Part shown: positions 4,483 to 11,091 of the stretch, in pieces
How the letters are laid out: every line of letters starts with the position of its first letter
How positions within the stretch are numbered: the stretch's first letter is position 1
Origin: JAGPFW01 sp964535155
GTDB lineage: Bacteria > Patescibacteriota > WWE3 > UBA101185 > UBA10185
Direction: 5' to 3'
Length of the DNA: 12,283 nucleotides
NCBI GenBank assembly: GCA_964535155.1
Contig: CAZHSR010000027.1
Span: 1 to 12,283, forward strand
Translations under genes and position numbers: made by a program
The notes under the pieces: generated by a model
What the model was told of the DNA's origin: nothing
Databases searched by the model: none
What the model saw: only the letters and a program-made list of their open reading frames with translations

Positions 4483-4511
4483 TTTATATCAACATACATT
4501 GATTAAGTTAA
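4483..4511 (-). promoter_or_regulatory. Promoter of the tRNA-like gene
   Basis: -35 TTAACT (4506-4511), a 17-bp spacer and an extended -10, TG-A-TATAAA (-10 at 4483-4488). The expected start is only a few bases before the mature 5' end at 4472. Confidence 0.6.
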
Positions 4512-4536
4512 TATAGGAATGTCTAGTTAGAATAGA

Positions 4537-4580
4537 ATTTTGGAGTAATTTTTGCCCCATTTTGGATATAATTTTTGCAC
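4537..4580. repeat. Imperfect tandem repeat, two 22-bp units
   Basis: ATTTTGGA-GTAATTTTTGCCCC is followed directly by ATTTTGGA-TATAATTTTTGCAC. The units share their first 8 bases and a TAATTTTTGC core, shifted by one base. The second unit contains TATAAT on the plus strand, but no plus-strand gene follows. Probably a local duplication. Confidence 0.45.
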
Positions 4581-4669
4581 AGAAGCTTTTACTATAATTC
4601 AAAGTAAACTCTATTTAAACTAGAATATTGCCTTCTCCTGTGTAATTCCCCAAAGTCGCCCTGTGCAAA
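4575..4669 (-). terminator. Long-range inverted repeat after the DUF192 gene
   Basis: TTTGCACAG immediately after the DUF192 stop codon can pair with CTGTGCAAA 77 bp further on (9 bp on the minus strand), followed by AATTATATCC. The large loop and missing U-tract make its role as a terminator uncertain. With the tandem repeat beside it and the tRNA promoter, this is all I see in the 4473-4669 gap. Confidence 0.3.
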
Positions 4670-5065
4670 TTAAGGATTCACCTCCACCACATACCTCGCA
4701 GGCCTTGGAGGAGCATAAGTCGGGCATCTTAAAGGATTTTCCTCCCTACAAGGGGGCACATTTTTCTCCACATGGACAATTTCCCAGTTGCTATCAAGCC
4801 AAATCATTTTCAAAGGAATCAAAGTTTTATACATCCAAAAAGAGTGTTTTGCTTCTTGTGGGAATATAAAAAGCATGCCTTCATTGTCTGCAAGTTTTTC
4901 CCTTTCCATTAGGCCTTTTTCCCGTTTGGAAGGGGTGTCCGCGATTTCCAAAGTGTATTCTTTTCCGTCCATGAGGAGGTTTCTGTGTTTGGGCTTTTGA
5001 CTTAGTACAAAAAAATATGTGATTATGCCGACCAGGAATATTACAGTTAATGTTTTAAGCTTCAT
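4670..5065 (-). CDS. Membrane-anchored DUF192 family protein, C-terminally short
   Basis: The 131-residue protein has an N-terminal membrane anchor or signal (residues 4-21, hydrophobic, followed by KPKH) and then an extracytoplasmic DUF192 domain. Family hallmarks are visible: TLEIADTPSKREKGLMER, NEGMLFIFP, HSFWMYKTLIPLKMIWLD, and NVPPC...CPTYAPPRPARYVVEVNP. The molecular function of DUF192 is unknown. The protein stops right after VVEVNP, whereas family members usually continue with a Gly-containing turn and a 'GI..GD' strand, so about 15-20 residues are missing. It overlaps the kinase-like gene upstream by 11 bp, indicating translational coupling in one operon. The stop is TAA. Confidence 0.88.
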   Translation of the reverse strand: MKLKTLTVIFLVGIITYFFVLSQKPKHRNLLMDGKEYTLEIADTPSKREKGLMEREKLADNEGMLFIFPQEAKHSFWMYKTLIPLKMIWLDSNWEIVHVEKNVPPCREENPLRCPTYAPPRPARYVVEVNP

Positions 5066-5933
5066 TTTCTAGGGTATTTAATTTCTCATACAACTGTTTC
5101 AAAGTTTTGGCACTTCTGTCTTGTGGATTTTCTCTCATCTGCTCCAATAGATATGTGCAAAAAGGTTCGTTGGATAACCCTCCTTCTTTGATTAATGTCT
5201 TCAGGATTGGCTCGGGATCTTCGTGTATCATAACGAAGGCGTCTTCATAATTTCTAATCCCCACTAACAGTGCTAGTCCCACACATGCAATGGAATATAT
5301 GTCAGATTTTTCACTTATGGTATCTGGAGATCCCTCTTCTTGGAAGTAATCAAGCTTTTCTGGAGAAGCATAAGCCATGGTATAGGGAACCCCCCCAGTT
5401 CTTATTCTTGCAAATGCAAGTTCCTCTGAACCGTAGGTGTCCATAAGTAGTGCTGCATCAAAGTCCACTAAGTATGTCTTATCCCTTTTTGTGTCGTAAA
5501 GAATATTTTTGGGGGATATATCGTTGTGCAATATACCAACTCTTGCGCACTCCGAAGAAATTCTTGCTAATTGCGTGATTATTTTTTTTCTTTGCTTGAG
5601 ACTAGTGTTTTCCAGTTGGTTTAGTGTCTCTCCTTCCACCTTTTCGATCTCTGCGGTTCGTACTTTCTTTTCCTCTCCTAGTAGTTCTCTTGTCCCAATT
5701 GTGATTCTTTTTAATCTAGGCACTCCTTCTATTTCGGCCCTGTTGAGGATTGTTAGTGCCAATGCCCTTGATCCGGTATTAAGCTCCTCGGTAGTATTTG
5801 CATCGTCCCATATATTACTATGCTCTTTCGGGGACGTCCTAGTTACTGTTTCTTCAATTAGGGAATACACCTTTCCCTGATGGGGGCTTTCACTTTGCGG
5901 CCCTCGGGGATATTCTATTGAGTACTCTGGCAT
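5055..5933 (-). CDS. Hanks-type (eukaryotic-like) protein kinase-related protein
   Basis: This 292-residue single-domain protein has no membrane segment. The C-lobe is clear: the catalytic loop HNDISPKN (136-143, D138 and N143 corresponding to HRDLKPEN), metal-binding DFD at 157-159 in place of DFG, SPE at 190-192 in place of APE, SDIYSIACVGLALLVG (210-225, the conserved Asp of helix F) and R273 near the end. The hinge is near VEGETL (99-104). The N-lobe is weak: no glycine-rich loop or VAIK lysine is recognisable. It may phosphorylate proteins or small molecules, or be a pseudokinase. Cotranscription with the overlapping DUF192 gene suggests a shared envelope-related role, but this is inference. 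The ATG lies 7 nt after an extended -10. The stop is TAA. Confidence 0.85.
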   Translation of the reverse strand: MPEYSIEYPRGPQSESPHQGKVYSLIEETVTRTSPKEHSNIWDDANTTEELNTGSRALALTILNRAEIEGVPRLKRITIGTRELLGEEKKVRTAEIEKVEGETLNQLENTSLKQRKKIITQLARISSECARVGILHNDISPKNILYDTKRDKTYLVDFDAALLMDTYGSEELAFARIRTGGVPYTMAYASPEKLDYFQEEGSPDTISEKSDIYSIACVGLALLVGIRNYEDAFVMIHEDPEPILKTLIKEGGLSNEPFCTYLLEQMRENPQDRSAKTLKQLYEKLNTLENEA

Positions 5934-5940
5934 ACACTGT

Positions 5941-5949
5941 ATTTTAACA
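5941..5949 (-). promoter_or_regulatory. Extended -10 (TGTTAAAAT) of the kinase-DUF192 operon
   Basis: TG-T-TAAAAT ends 7 nt before the kinase ATG. It diverges from the helicase promoter, with the two start codons only 54 bp apart, so the two units share a compact divergent control region. Confidence 0.6.
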
Positions 5950-5970
5950 TGTTAGCGTTGACCTTACCTG

Positions 5971-5979
5971 TGCTAATAT
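5971..5979 (+). promoter_or_regulatory. Extended -10 (TGCTAATAT) of the helicase gene
   Basis: TG-C-TAATAT ends 8 nt before the ATG at 5988. It falls within the codons of a longer in-frame reading from 5949, which supports 5988 as the true start. Confidence 0.6.
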
Positions 5980-5987
5980 ATTCAAGC

Positions 5988-7982
5988 ATGAGCACACTCT
6001 TTGACCAACTCAACGACCAACAAATAGCCGCCATTAAGCACCCAAAAGGGCCTGCCCTTGTTGTTGCCGGTCCAGGTAGTGGCAAAACCAGAGTTTTAAC
6101 CCATAGAGTTGCCTATTTAATTGAAGAATTTTCGGTTGAGCAGGACAGAATATTAACTGTAACCTTTACTAACAAAGCTGCTGCTGAAATAAAAGAGCGC
6201 GTCTCCCATCTGTTACAAGGCGGCAACAAAATCCCTTCTTGGAGCGGAACATTTCACTCAATTGGGTCCAGAATCTTACGCCGAGACGGAAAAAACATTG
6301 GAATTTCGCAAGACTTTGTCATTTACGACACTTCGGATCAGGAAGCCGTAGTAAAAGGAATAATTCGTGACTATGGCATTGATATTAAAAAAATTAAGCC
6401 TAAAGCCGTTTTAAACGCTATTTCTGGTGCAAAAACCGAACTTATGTCGCCTCAAAATTATTCGGAAACGGTGGCAGGATACTTCCCAAGAACGGTAGCT
6501 AAAGTATATTTCGAATATCAAACTCGTTTAAGAAAAAATAATGCTTTGGACTTTGATGACCTTCTTGTAGAAGTTGTCCGTTTATATCAAGAAAATCCGC
6601 AAATTTTGGCAAAATATCAGCAATTTTTTAAACATGTTTTAGTTGATGAGTATCAGGATACTAACAAGGCTCAATATGTAATGGCAAAAATGCTTTCGGA
6701 TAGCCATAAAAATTTGTATGTTGTAGGGGACATGTCGCAGGCAATTTATAGCTTTAGAGGCGCGGATTATAGAAATATTCTAAATTTCCAGCGGGATTAT
6801 GCTGATGCCACAATTTATAATTTGGAAAAAAACTATAGATCTACTCAAAATATTTTAGATGCAGCAAAAGGTGTTATAAAAAATAATTTTAGTCATATTT
6901 CTTTGGATTTATGGACAGAAAATGGACCTGGTGAGAAATTGACTATGCATACGGCTTTAAATGAGCGAGATGAGGCGGAATATGTGATCTCTAAGATTAG
7001 GGAGGCTTTAGTTGTAGGGAGAAATTACAAAGACATAGCAATTCTGTATAGGACAAATGCACAGTCTCGAACTTTTGAAGAGGCGTTAATAAAAAATAGT
7101 GTGCCTTATAAAATTATTGGAGGATTTAGATTTTATGCACGTAAAGAGGTAAAAGACGCGGTTTCTTTTTTGCGAGTTTTGTATAACCCTTTGGATTCCG
7201 TTTCATGGGAGCGAATTGTAAATGTTCCTCCAAGAGGTGTGGGTAAAAAGGCTTTAGAGGAGCTAAAAACTTCTGGATGGGATGTGGCGAAAATAGAACG
7301 GAAGACAAAGTTGGCTTGGTCACAATGGATTTCTTTAGTGTCAGAGCTTTCTACTCTAGAGCTTTTGGATTTAGTTTTAGAAAAAACGGGGTACTTGGCT
7401 TGGATAAATGATGGAAGTGAAGAGGCAAAAGATAGGTCAGAAAATTTAATGGAATTGCGGTCTGTAGCAGGCCTGTTTAGTGATTTAGGTGAATTTTTGG
7501 AAAATGTTTCCTTGATAGAAAGTGCAAATAAGCCAAATGCTTTTGACTTGGATGCAGTGACTTTAATGACAATTCATGCTTCCAAAGGCTTGGAATTTCC
7601 CGTGGTTTTCTTGGTAGGAATGGAAGAGGGCCTGTTTCCGCATAGCCAGTCTATGTTTGAGGCTTCCGAACTGGAAGAGGAGAGACGGCTTTGTTATGTG
7701 GCTTTAACACGGGCAAAAAAGCAGGTCTATATGACAAATACAAAGTGTAGGTTGCTGTTTGGAAATATGCAGGCAAATATGGTGAGTCGGTTTGTGGGGG
7801 AGATTGCAACGGATTTGGTGGAGTTTTCGGGGGAGGTCGGGGAGGCTCTGGGGGATGTGAGAGGTGGTGGGATGGGCGGTTTTGGAGGTGGCAATTTTGG
7901 AGGTGGCTCTGGTTCTTCTGACAAAGATATTTCTGAATTTTTAGACACACTAGACTACGACCGAGGGGATTTTAGTTGGTAG
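5988..7982 (+). CDS. pcrA: ATP-dependent DNA helicase, UvrD/PcrA family (SF1A)
   Basis: A 3'-5' helicase for repair and replication-fork maintenance. From ATG 5988 it has 664 residues. All SF1A motifs are present in order: Q-motif region LNDQQIAAI, Walker A AGPGSGKT (27-34), TFTNKAAAEIKERV (Ia), DEYQDT (II), VVGDMSQAIYSFRGAD (III), NYRST (IV region), LYRTNAQSR, TIHASKGLEFPVVFLVGMEEG (V) and RRLCYVALTRAKK (VI). The start at 5988 gives the usual PcrA N-terminus; a longer reading from 5949 would add a non-conserved hydrophobic stretch. After motif VI the usual C-terminal linker/Tudor region is reduced. The tail is about 15 glycines in a low-complexity stretch followed by an acidic, aromatic end (EFLDTLDYDRGDFSW). 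I cannot separate pcrA from uvrD by name. The stop is TAG. Confidence 0.96.
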   Translation: MSTLFDQLNDQQIAAIKHPKGPALVVAGPGSGKTRVLTHRVAYLIEEFSVEQDRILTVTFTNKAAAEIKERVSHLLQGGNKIPSWSGTFHSIGSRILRRDGKNIGISQDFVIYDTSDQEAVVKGIIRDYGIDIKKIKPKAVLNAISGAKTELMSPQNYSETVAGYFPRTVAKVYFEYQTRLRKNNALDFDDLLVEVVRLYQENPQILAKYQQFFKHVLVDEYQDTNKAQYVMAKMLSDSHKNLYVVGDMSQAIYSFRGADYRNILNFQRDYADATIYNLEKNYRSTQNILDAAKGVIKNNFSHISLDLWTENGPGEKLTMHTALNERDEAEYVISKIREALVVGRNYKDIAILYRTNAQSRTFEEALIKNSVPYKIIGGFRFYARKEVKDAVSFLRVLYNPLDSVSWERIVNVPPRGVGKKALEELKTSGWDVAKIERKTKLAWSQWISLVSELSTLELLDLVLEKTGYLAWINDGSEEAKDRSENLMELRSVAGLFSDLGEFLENVSLIESANKPNAFDLDAVTLMTIHASKGLEFPVVFLVGMEEGLFPHSQSMFEASELEEERRLCYVALTRAKKQVYMTNTKCRLLFGNMQANMVSRFVGEIATDLVEFSGEVGEALGDVRGGGMGGFGGGNFGGGSGSSDKDISEFLDTLDYDRGDFSW

Positions 7983-7997
7983 ACAGAGATATTTTCA

Positions 7998-8038
7998 CAG
8001 CCCAAGGTGACTATGGGTTGCAAAATTTAATCTTTTTT
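7998..8038 (+). terminator. Probable terminator after the helicase gene
   Basis: CAGCCCA pairs with TGGGTTG (7 bp including a G-U, 9-nt loop, 7998-8020). A T-rich stretch with TTTTTT follows about 12 nt later. The gap between stem and T-run makes it weaker than a canonical terminator. Confidence 0.4.
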
Positions 8039-8046
8039 GATATTCT
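8038..8046 (+). promoter_or_regulatory. Extended -10 (TGATATTCT) of the 61-aa gene
   Basis: TG-A-TATTCT predicts a start near 8053 and hence a leader of about 30 nt carrying a full Shine-Dalgarno, in contrast to the leaderless pattern elsewhere. Confidence 0.4.
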
Positions 8047-8072
8047 GCTTGTATCATTGTTCAATTTCAACT

Positions 8073-8078
8073 AGGAGG
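8073..8078 (+). promoter_or_regulatory. Consensus Shine-Dalgarno AGGAGG
   Basis: AGGAGG sits 5 nt before the ATG at 8084. It is the only consensus Shine-Dalgarno I find before a protein gene in the window, and it fixes the start of this small gene. Confidence 0.85.
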
Positions 8079-8083
8079 TTGTC

Positions 8084-8269
8084 ATGAGTAAATCGAAGAA
8101 ACCTGTCGGCTGGCGTCGCGCCCTTGGAAATGCTGAGCGTATTATTGCTCTTATGGAAAAGGCGGGAAAAAGTCAGGAGGGGGGTCTTTTACCCGATCAA
8201 TTGAAGGTACTTGAGGAGTCTATTAAACTTCGGGATCTTCTCAGAAGTCAGGGATATAAGCCTAGGTAA
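8084..8269 (+). CDS. Small basic hypothetical protein, 61 aa
   Basis: I do not recognise a family. The protein starts MSKSKKPVGWRRALGNAERI and is strongly basic at the N-terminus. It is predicted to be two helices (about residues 10-28 and 37-56) joined by a glycine-containing turn (QEGGLLPDQ), with no Cys and no membrane segment. A small RNA- or ribosome-binding protein is conceivable but unproven. It is a true gene by context: a full Shine-Dalgarno at proper spacing, a promoter-like element upstream, and a strong intrinsic terminator 14 bp after the TAA. It therefore forms an isolated single-gene unit between the helicase and rsmA. Confidence 0.8.
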   Translation: MSKSKKPVGWRRALGNAERIIALMEKAGKSQEGGLLPDQLKVLEESIKLRDLLRSQGYKPR

Positions 8270-8283
8270 GCCCCTATCCAACA

Positions 8284-8326
8284 AACCGAGGTGGTTGTTT
8301 TTTGACCACTTCGGTTTTCTTTTTCC
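8284..8326 (+). terminator. Intrinsic terminator of the 61-aa gene
   Basis: AACCGA-g-GTGGT pairs with ACCAC-t-TCGGTT around a T-rich loop, followed by TTCTTTTT. This is a strong rho-independent terminator that isolates the gene from rsmA. Confidence 0.85.
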
Positions 8327-8411
8327 CTCGAATTAGCGTAAATTCCCCCTGTGTATCTGTACAATTCACATTAATTCCCCTTATATCCTTTTCTCCATCC
8401 AAAAAAAACCC

Positions 8412-8420
8412 TGTTACAAT
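8412..8420 (+). promoter_or_regulatory. Extended -10 (TGTTACAAT) of rsmA
   Basis: TG-T-TACAAT ends 6 nt before the rsmA ATG, implying a leaderless mRNA. No Shine-Dalgarno is present. Confidence 0.6.
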
Positions 8421-8426
8421 ATACCC

Positions 8427-9209
8427 ATGTCCAACAACCTTTATAAACCCAACAAATCCCTTGGTCAAAACTTTATGCTTAGCGACGAAATCTCATCGTA
8501 CATGGTGCAGTCCCTAAATTTAAACTCAACAGATAAAGTTGTGGAAATTGGGGCAGGACTTGGCGCGGTTACTCAAAAGCTTTCGGAACAGCTTTTTGAG
8601 CATACCTCGCATATTTACGCTGTGGAAATTGATGATCGCTTTATTTCAAAACTGGAAGAAATGTTTAGACCAACTTTAAATGTCACTGTTATAACAGGGG
8701 ATATTTTGCAATGGCTCCCGCAACAAGATTTTGAAACAAGTTTTAAGGTTTTGGGGTCTTTGCCCTACTACATCACATCGCCGATTTTGCATATGTTGGT
8801 TAAGTTGCCACAAAGGCCAGAAAAGTCGGTTCTGTTAATTCAAAAGGAGGTGGCAGAAAATCTGGTGGAAAAGGCGCCAAGAGCTTCTTATTTGTCCTCT
8901 TTTTTGCAAACTTTTTTTGATGTCACATATTTAAAAACTGTTCCAAAAGATGTTTTTACACCAGTTCCAAAAGTGGATGGTGCAATTATTTGTTTAGACA
9001 AAAAGCCTACCGATGAGATTTTTGCCGATCCTCAAGTGGTGGAAAAGTATGAAAGGTTTTTGCATAAGGGATTTTCGCATCCAAGAAAAATGTTAAATAA
9101 GCCTTTTACAAAGGAAGAGTTGTCACGCACTGGAATAAATGGGAATTTGCGCCCGCATGATTTGGATACTTCGGTTTGGGTGGATATGTTTAAAAAATTG
9201 GCTTTTTAA
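8427..9209 (+). CDS. rsmA: 16S rRNA dimethyladenosine transferase RsmA/KsgA
   Basis: It dimethylates the two adjacent adenosines in the 3'-terminal hairpin of 16S rRNA, a late step in small-subunit assembly, using S-adenosylmethionine. At 260 residues it is of normal length. Visible motifs are SLGQNFMLSD (11-20, family 'LGQNFL.D'), SAM-binding VVEIGAGLGAVT (38-49), AVEIDDRF (65-72), GDIL (91-94), motif IV SLPYYITSPI (111-120) and PVPKVDGAI (179-187), then a helical C-terminal domain. Motif IV normally reads NLPY; here the Asn is Ser111, in a position that contacts the target adenine in this enzyme class. The start is fixed by the extended -10 6 nt upstream and by alignment with the family N-terminus. 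The stop is TAA. Confidence 0.94.
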   Translation: MSNNLYKPNKSLGQNFMLSDEISSYMVQSLNLNSTDKVVEIGAGLGAVTQKLSEQLFEHTSHIYAVEIDDRFISKLEEMFRPTLNVTVITGDILQWLPQQDFETSFKVLGSLPYYITSPILHMLVKLPQRPEKSVLLIQKEVAENLVEKAPRASYLSSFLQTFFDVTYLKTVPKDVFTPVPKVDGAIICLDKKPTDEIFADPQVVEKYERFLHKGFSHPRKMLNKPFTKEELSRTGINGNLRPHDLDTSVWVDMFKKLAF

Positions 9210-9246
9210 ATTGCTTTCTGCTGAAGTTTTTAGCAAAGTCTAGGGA

Positions 9247-9279
9247 TGCCCCCTAACAGTACTTTGGGGAGCACCCCCA
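9247..9279. other. GC-rich alternative hairpins between rsmA and nth
   Basis: In an AT-rich gap, TGC-c-CCC can pair with GGG-a-GCA around an 11-nt loop. The same GGGG can instead pair with the following CCCC as a tight 5-bp hairpin (TGGGG/CCCCA). The two folds exclude each other. No T-tract follows, so this is not a clear terminator. Apart from the nth promoter, I see nothing else in 9210-9359. Confidence 0.35.
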
Positions 9280-9359
9280 GAACACGGAAAACCCATCTCC
9301 TGATTCTCCTTAACTTTAATCTATAAGATACTCTGCTTTAAGTCAAATTTCTGGATTGT

Positions 9360-9368
9360 TGATATACT
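9360..9368 (+). promoter_or_regulatory. Extended -10 (TGATATACT) of nth
   Basis: TG-A-TATACT ends 6 nt before the nth ATG, the same spacing as rsmA, smpB and the dehydrogenase gene. No Shine-Dalgarno is present. Confidence 0.6.
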
Positions 9369-9374
9369 TTTGAT

Positions 9375-10004
9375 ATGGATAAAAAAGCACAAGCTTTAAA
9401 AGTGGCTCAGTTACTTGAGCAAAACTACCCATCCCCAAAAACCGAGCTAGTCTTTGCAAATGAAATGCAACTTGTTATTGCAGTTATGCTTTCTGCACAA
9501 ACTACAGACAAAAAAGTAAATCAGGTTACGGAAAAGCTATTTAAAAAATACACCTCTTGGGAAGCTTTTGCCAATGCTGATATTTCCCAGTTAGTACAGG
9601 ATATTTATGGTGTAAATTTTCACAAAACTAAAGCAGGACGATTAAAAGAAACTGCTTCCAAAGTTTTAACCAATTTTCAAGGTAATATTCCTCAAAAAAT
9701 GGATGATTTGTTGTCTTTACCAGGAATTGCCCGCAAAACCGCAAATGTAATTTTACAAGAACTTTGGGACATAGCCGAAGGGATTGTTGTTGACACGCAT
9801 GTTACCCGGGTTAGCAATAAATTGGGTCTTGTAGAAACTCAAGATGCAAAAAAGATAGAGAGAGAGCTTATGGAAATTATTTCTCAAAAGTATTGGAGAA
9901 ATTTTTCTGGAGCTATGGTTTTACATGGAAGGTATGTTTGTATTGCTCGCAAGCCAAAATGTGACGAATGCTGTTTAAACAAAATTTGCCCTAGTAGGGA
10001 ATAG
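9375..10004 (+). CDS. nth: Endonuclease III (DNA glycosylase/AP lyase)
   Basis: This base-excision repair enzyme removes oxidised pyrimidines and cleaves abasic sites. The 209-residue length matches the family. It has MLSAQTTDKKVNQVTEKLF (38-56), the helix-hairpin-helix LPGIARKTANV (115-125) with catalytic Lys121, VVDTHVTRVSNKLGL with catalytic Asp140, and a complete iron-sulfur ligand set, C189-X6-C196-X2-C199-X5-C205. An extra cysteine (C200) sits beside the third ligand. LHGRYVCIARKP is typical of the family just before the cluster. The ATG lies 6 nt after an extended -10. It is convergent with the DsbA-like gene, with 49 bp between their stop codons. The stop is TAG. Confidence 0.96.
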   Translation: MDKKAQALKVAQLLEQNYPSPKTELVFANEMQLVIAVMLSAQTTDKKVNQVTEKLFKKYTSWEAFANADISQLVQDIYGVNFHKTKAGRLKETASKVLTNFQGNIPQKMDDLLSLPGIARKTANVILQELWDIAEGIVVDTHVTRVSNKLGLVETQDAKKIERELMEIISQKYWRNFSGAMVLHGRYVCIARKPKCDECCLNKICPSRE

Positions 10005-10053
10005 GTTTTGGTTGTAGGTGTTAGATTTTCTTGAGAAGTGTCCTTAAATTTTT

Positions 10054-11049
10054 TTACCAATCAATAATCACCATACCCCAATTATAAGTTGCCATCTCCT
10101 GATACCTAAAAATCCCTCCCGAAGGGAATTTATATTCAAAAAATTCTCCTGGTTCAATTGCCACTATTCCCTTAAAACCTTCATAAGACTTGTCCAAAGG
10201 TTGTAGGTAAATGGTTCGGTCCGTGGTGTTCTCCCATCGAATAGGTTGCCCCTTAAAAGGCTGTGCCTCTGCTGGATCCCACCCTTCTTCGGTATATTTA
10301 ATTTCCATCAAAGTCTCTATCCGTGCCTTTTGTTGAGGCGTTAACTCTTTTTCCTCCGGTTCCGCTACAGTTCCCTCTTCTTCTTCCGCCACCTCCAATT
10401 TTTTCTCTCTCTTAATTCTTGCAATTTCCAGTTCTAGCAAATCTTTTAAATCTTGCGCATTTCTAACATCTAGCCGTTGCTTATTTAAAAAGAAAGTAGG
10501 TGAAGTTACAATTTCCAGTTTTTCCACATCCTTTAAATCCGCCTCAATAATTGAATCAAATCCCTTGTCTTTTAGTGCAGACTCAAACTTTTTTATATCC
10601 AAATTTAAAAGAGTTGCCCAAGAAATTAAAGTTTTTTCTGTCGGCGTCTCATCCGAATTTTCCAGTGCCAAAACTGCAAAATCCCAATACTTTCCTTGAT
10701 CCCCAGCTATTTGAGCTGCTTTTGCAACTGCCTTCCCTTCCGAAGTTTTTGTAAAAGGGCGCAGTGCTACACTTAAATATCTTGGCTCTGCTTTATAAAC
10801 TTCAAAAATTGCATCTAAGTACGCCAGCTCCACTGAATTTTGGTAATTGGAAAAAGCCACTAGGCTTAAAGGTGCTTCTGGAAAGCCTAAAATATAAGTA
10901 TGGGCGGCTATTAAATCGGCGTCATCAATAGTTTTTAAAGTTGGAACCTCTGCCTGTTTTGTTTGGGAAAGTGCTATAACAATTGCAAAAAGCACTAGTA
11001 AAGCGAGTCCTGTTACAAATATTGGTATGTTTCGTTTTATGAATCTCAT
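10054..11049 (-). CDS. Membrane-anchored DsbA-like / cupredoxin-like fusion lacking redox and metal ligands
   Basis: The protein has 331 residues. An N-terminal signal anchor (about 8-28) follows MRFIKRN, so the remainder should be extracytoplasmic. Residues about 45-215 look like a DsbA/thioredoxin_4 domain: the 'F-S-D-F-Q-C-x-x-C' segment appears as FSNYQ-NSVE (66-74), a helical insertion follows, and the cis-proline motif TSPTFFLN (182-189) is kept. Both active-site cysteines are replaced (N71, E74), and the protein contains no cysteine at all. A charged linker (215-245) leads to a C-terminal beta domain (about 265-331: IRWENTTDRTIYL, IEPGEFFEYKF, GIFRYQEMATYNWGMVII) patterned like a cupredoxin, but without the His and Cys copper ligands. 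It lies 42 bp after the dehydrogenase gene, probably cotranscribed. A structural or binding role is inferred. The stop is TAA. Confidence 0.78.
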   Translation of the reverse strand: MRFIKRNIPIFVTGLALLVLFAIVIALSQTKQAEVPTLKTIDDADLIAAHTYILGFPEAPLSLVAFSNYQNSVELAYLDAIFEVYKAEPRYLSVALRPFTKTSEGKAVAKAAQIAGDQGKYWDFAVLALENSDETPTEKTLISWATLLNLDIKKFESALKDKGFDSIIEADLKDVEKLEIVTSPTFFLNKQRLDVRNAQDLKDLLELEIARIKREKKLEVAEEEEGTVAEPEEKELTPQQKARIETLMEIKYTEEGWDPAEAQPFKGQPIRWENTTDRTIYLQPLDKSYEGFKGIVAIEPGEFFEYKFPSGGIFRYQEMATYNWGMVIIDW

Positions 11050-11091
11050 TTTTTCTCTTTCAAGGTTTTTCTAAAAAAACTTTCTGAAAAA

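Noticed and set aside
4559..4598. Plus-strand TATAAT boxes at about 4568 and 4593
   Set aside because: They lack a well-spaced -35, and no plus-strand gene or RNA structure follows; likely by-products of AT-rich repeats.
5949..5987. 13-codon hydrophobic N-terminal extension of the helicase
   Set aside because: A hydrophobic leader makes no sense for a cytosolic helicase, and the -10 box lies inside it; ATG 5988 gives the normal family start.
7651..7950. Proline-rich open frames opposite the end of the helicase gene
   Set aside because: They are the complement of glycine-rich helicase codons, with no start signal or family likeness.
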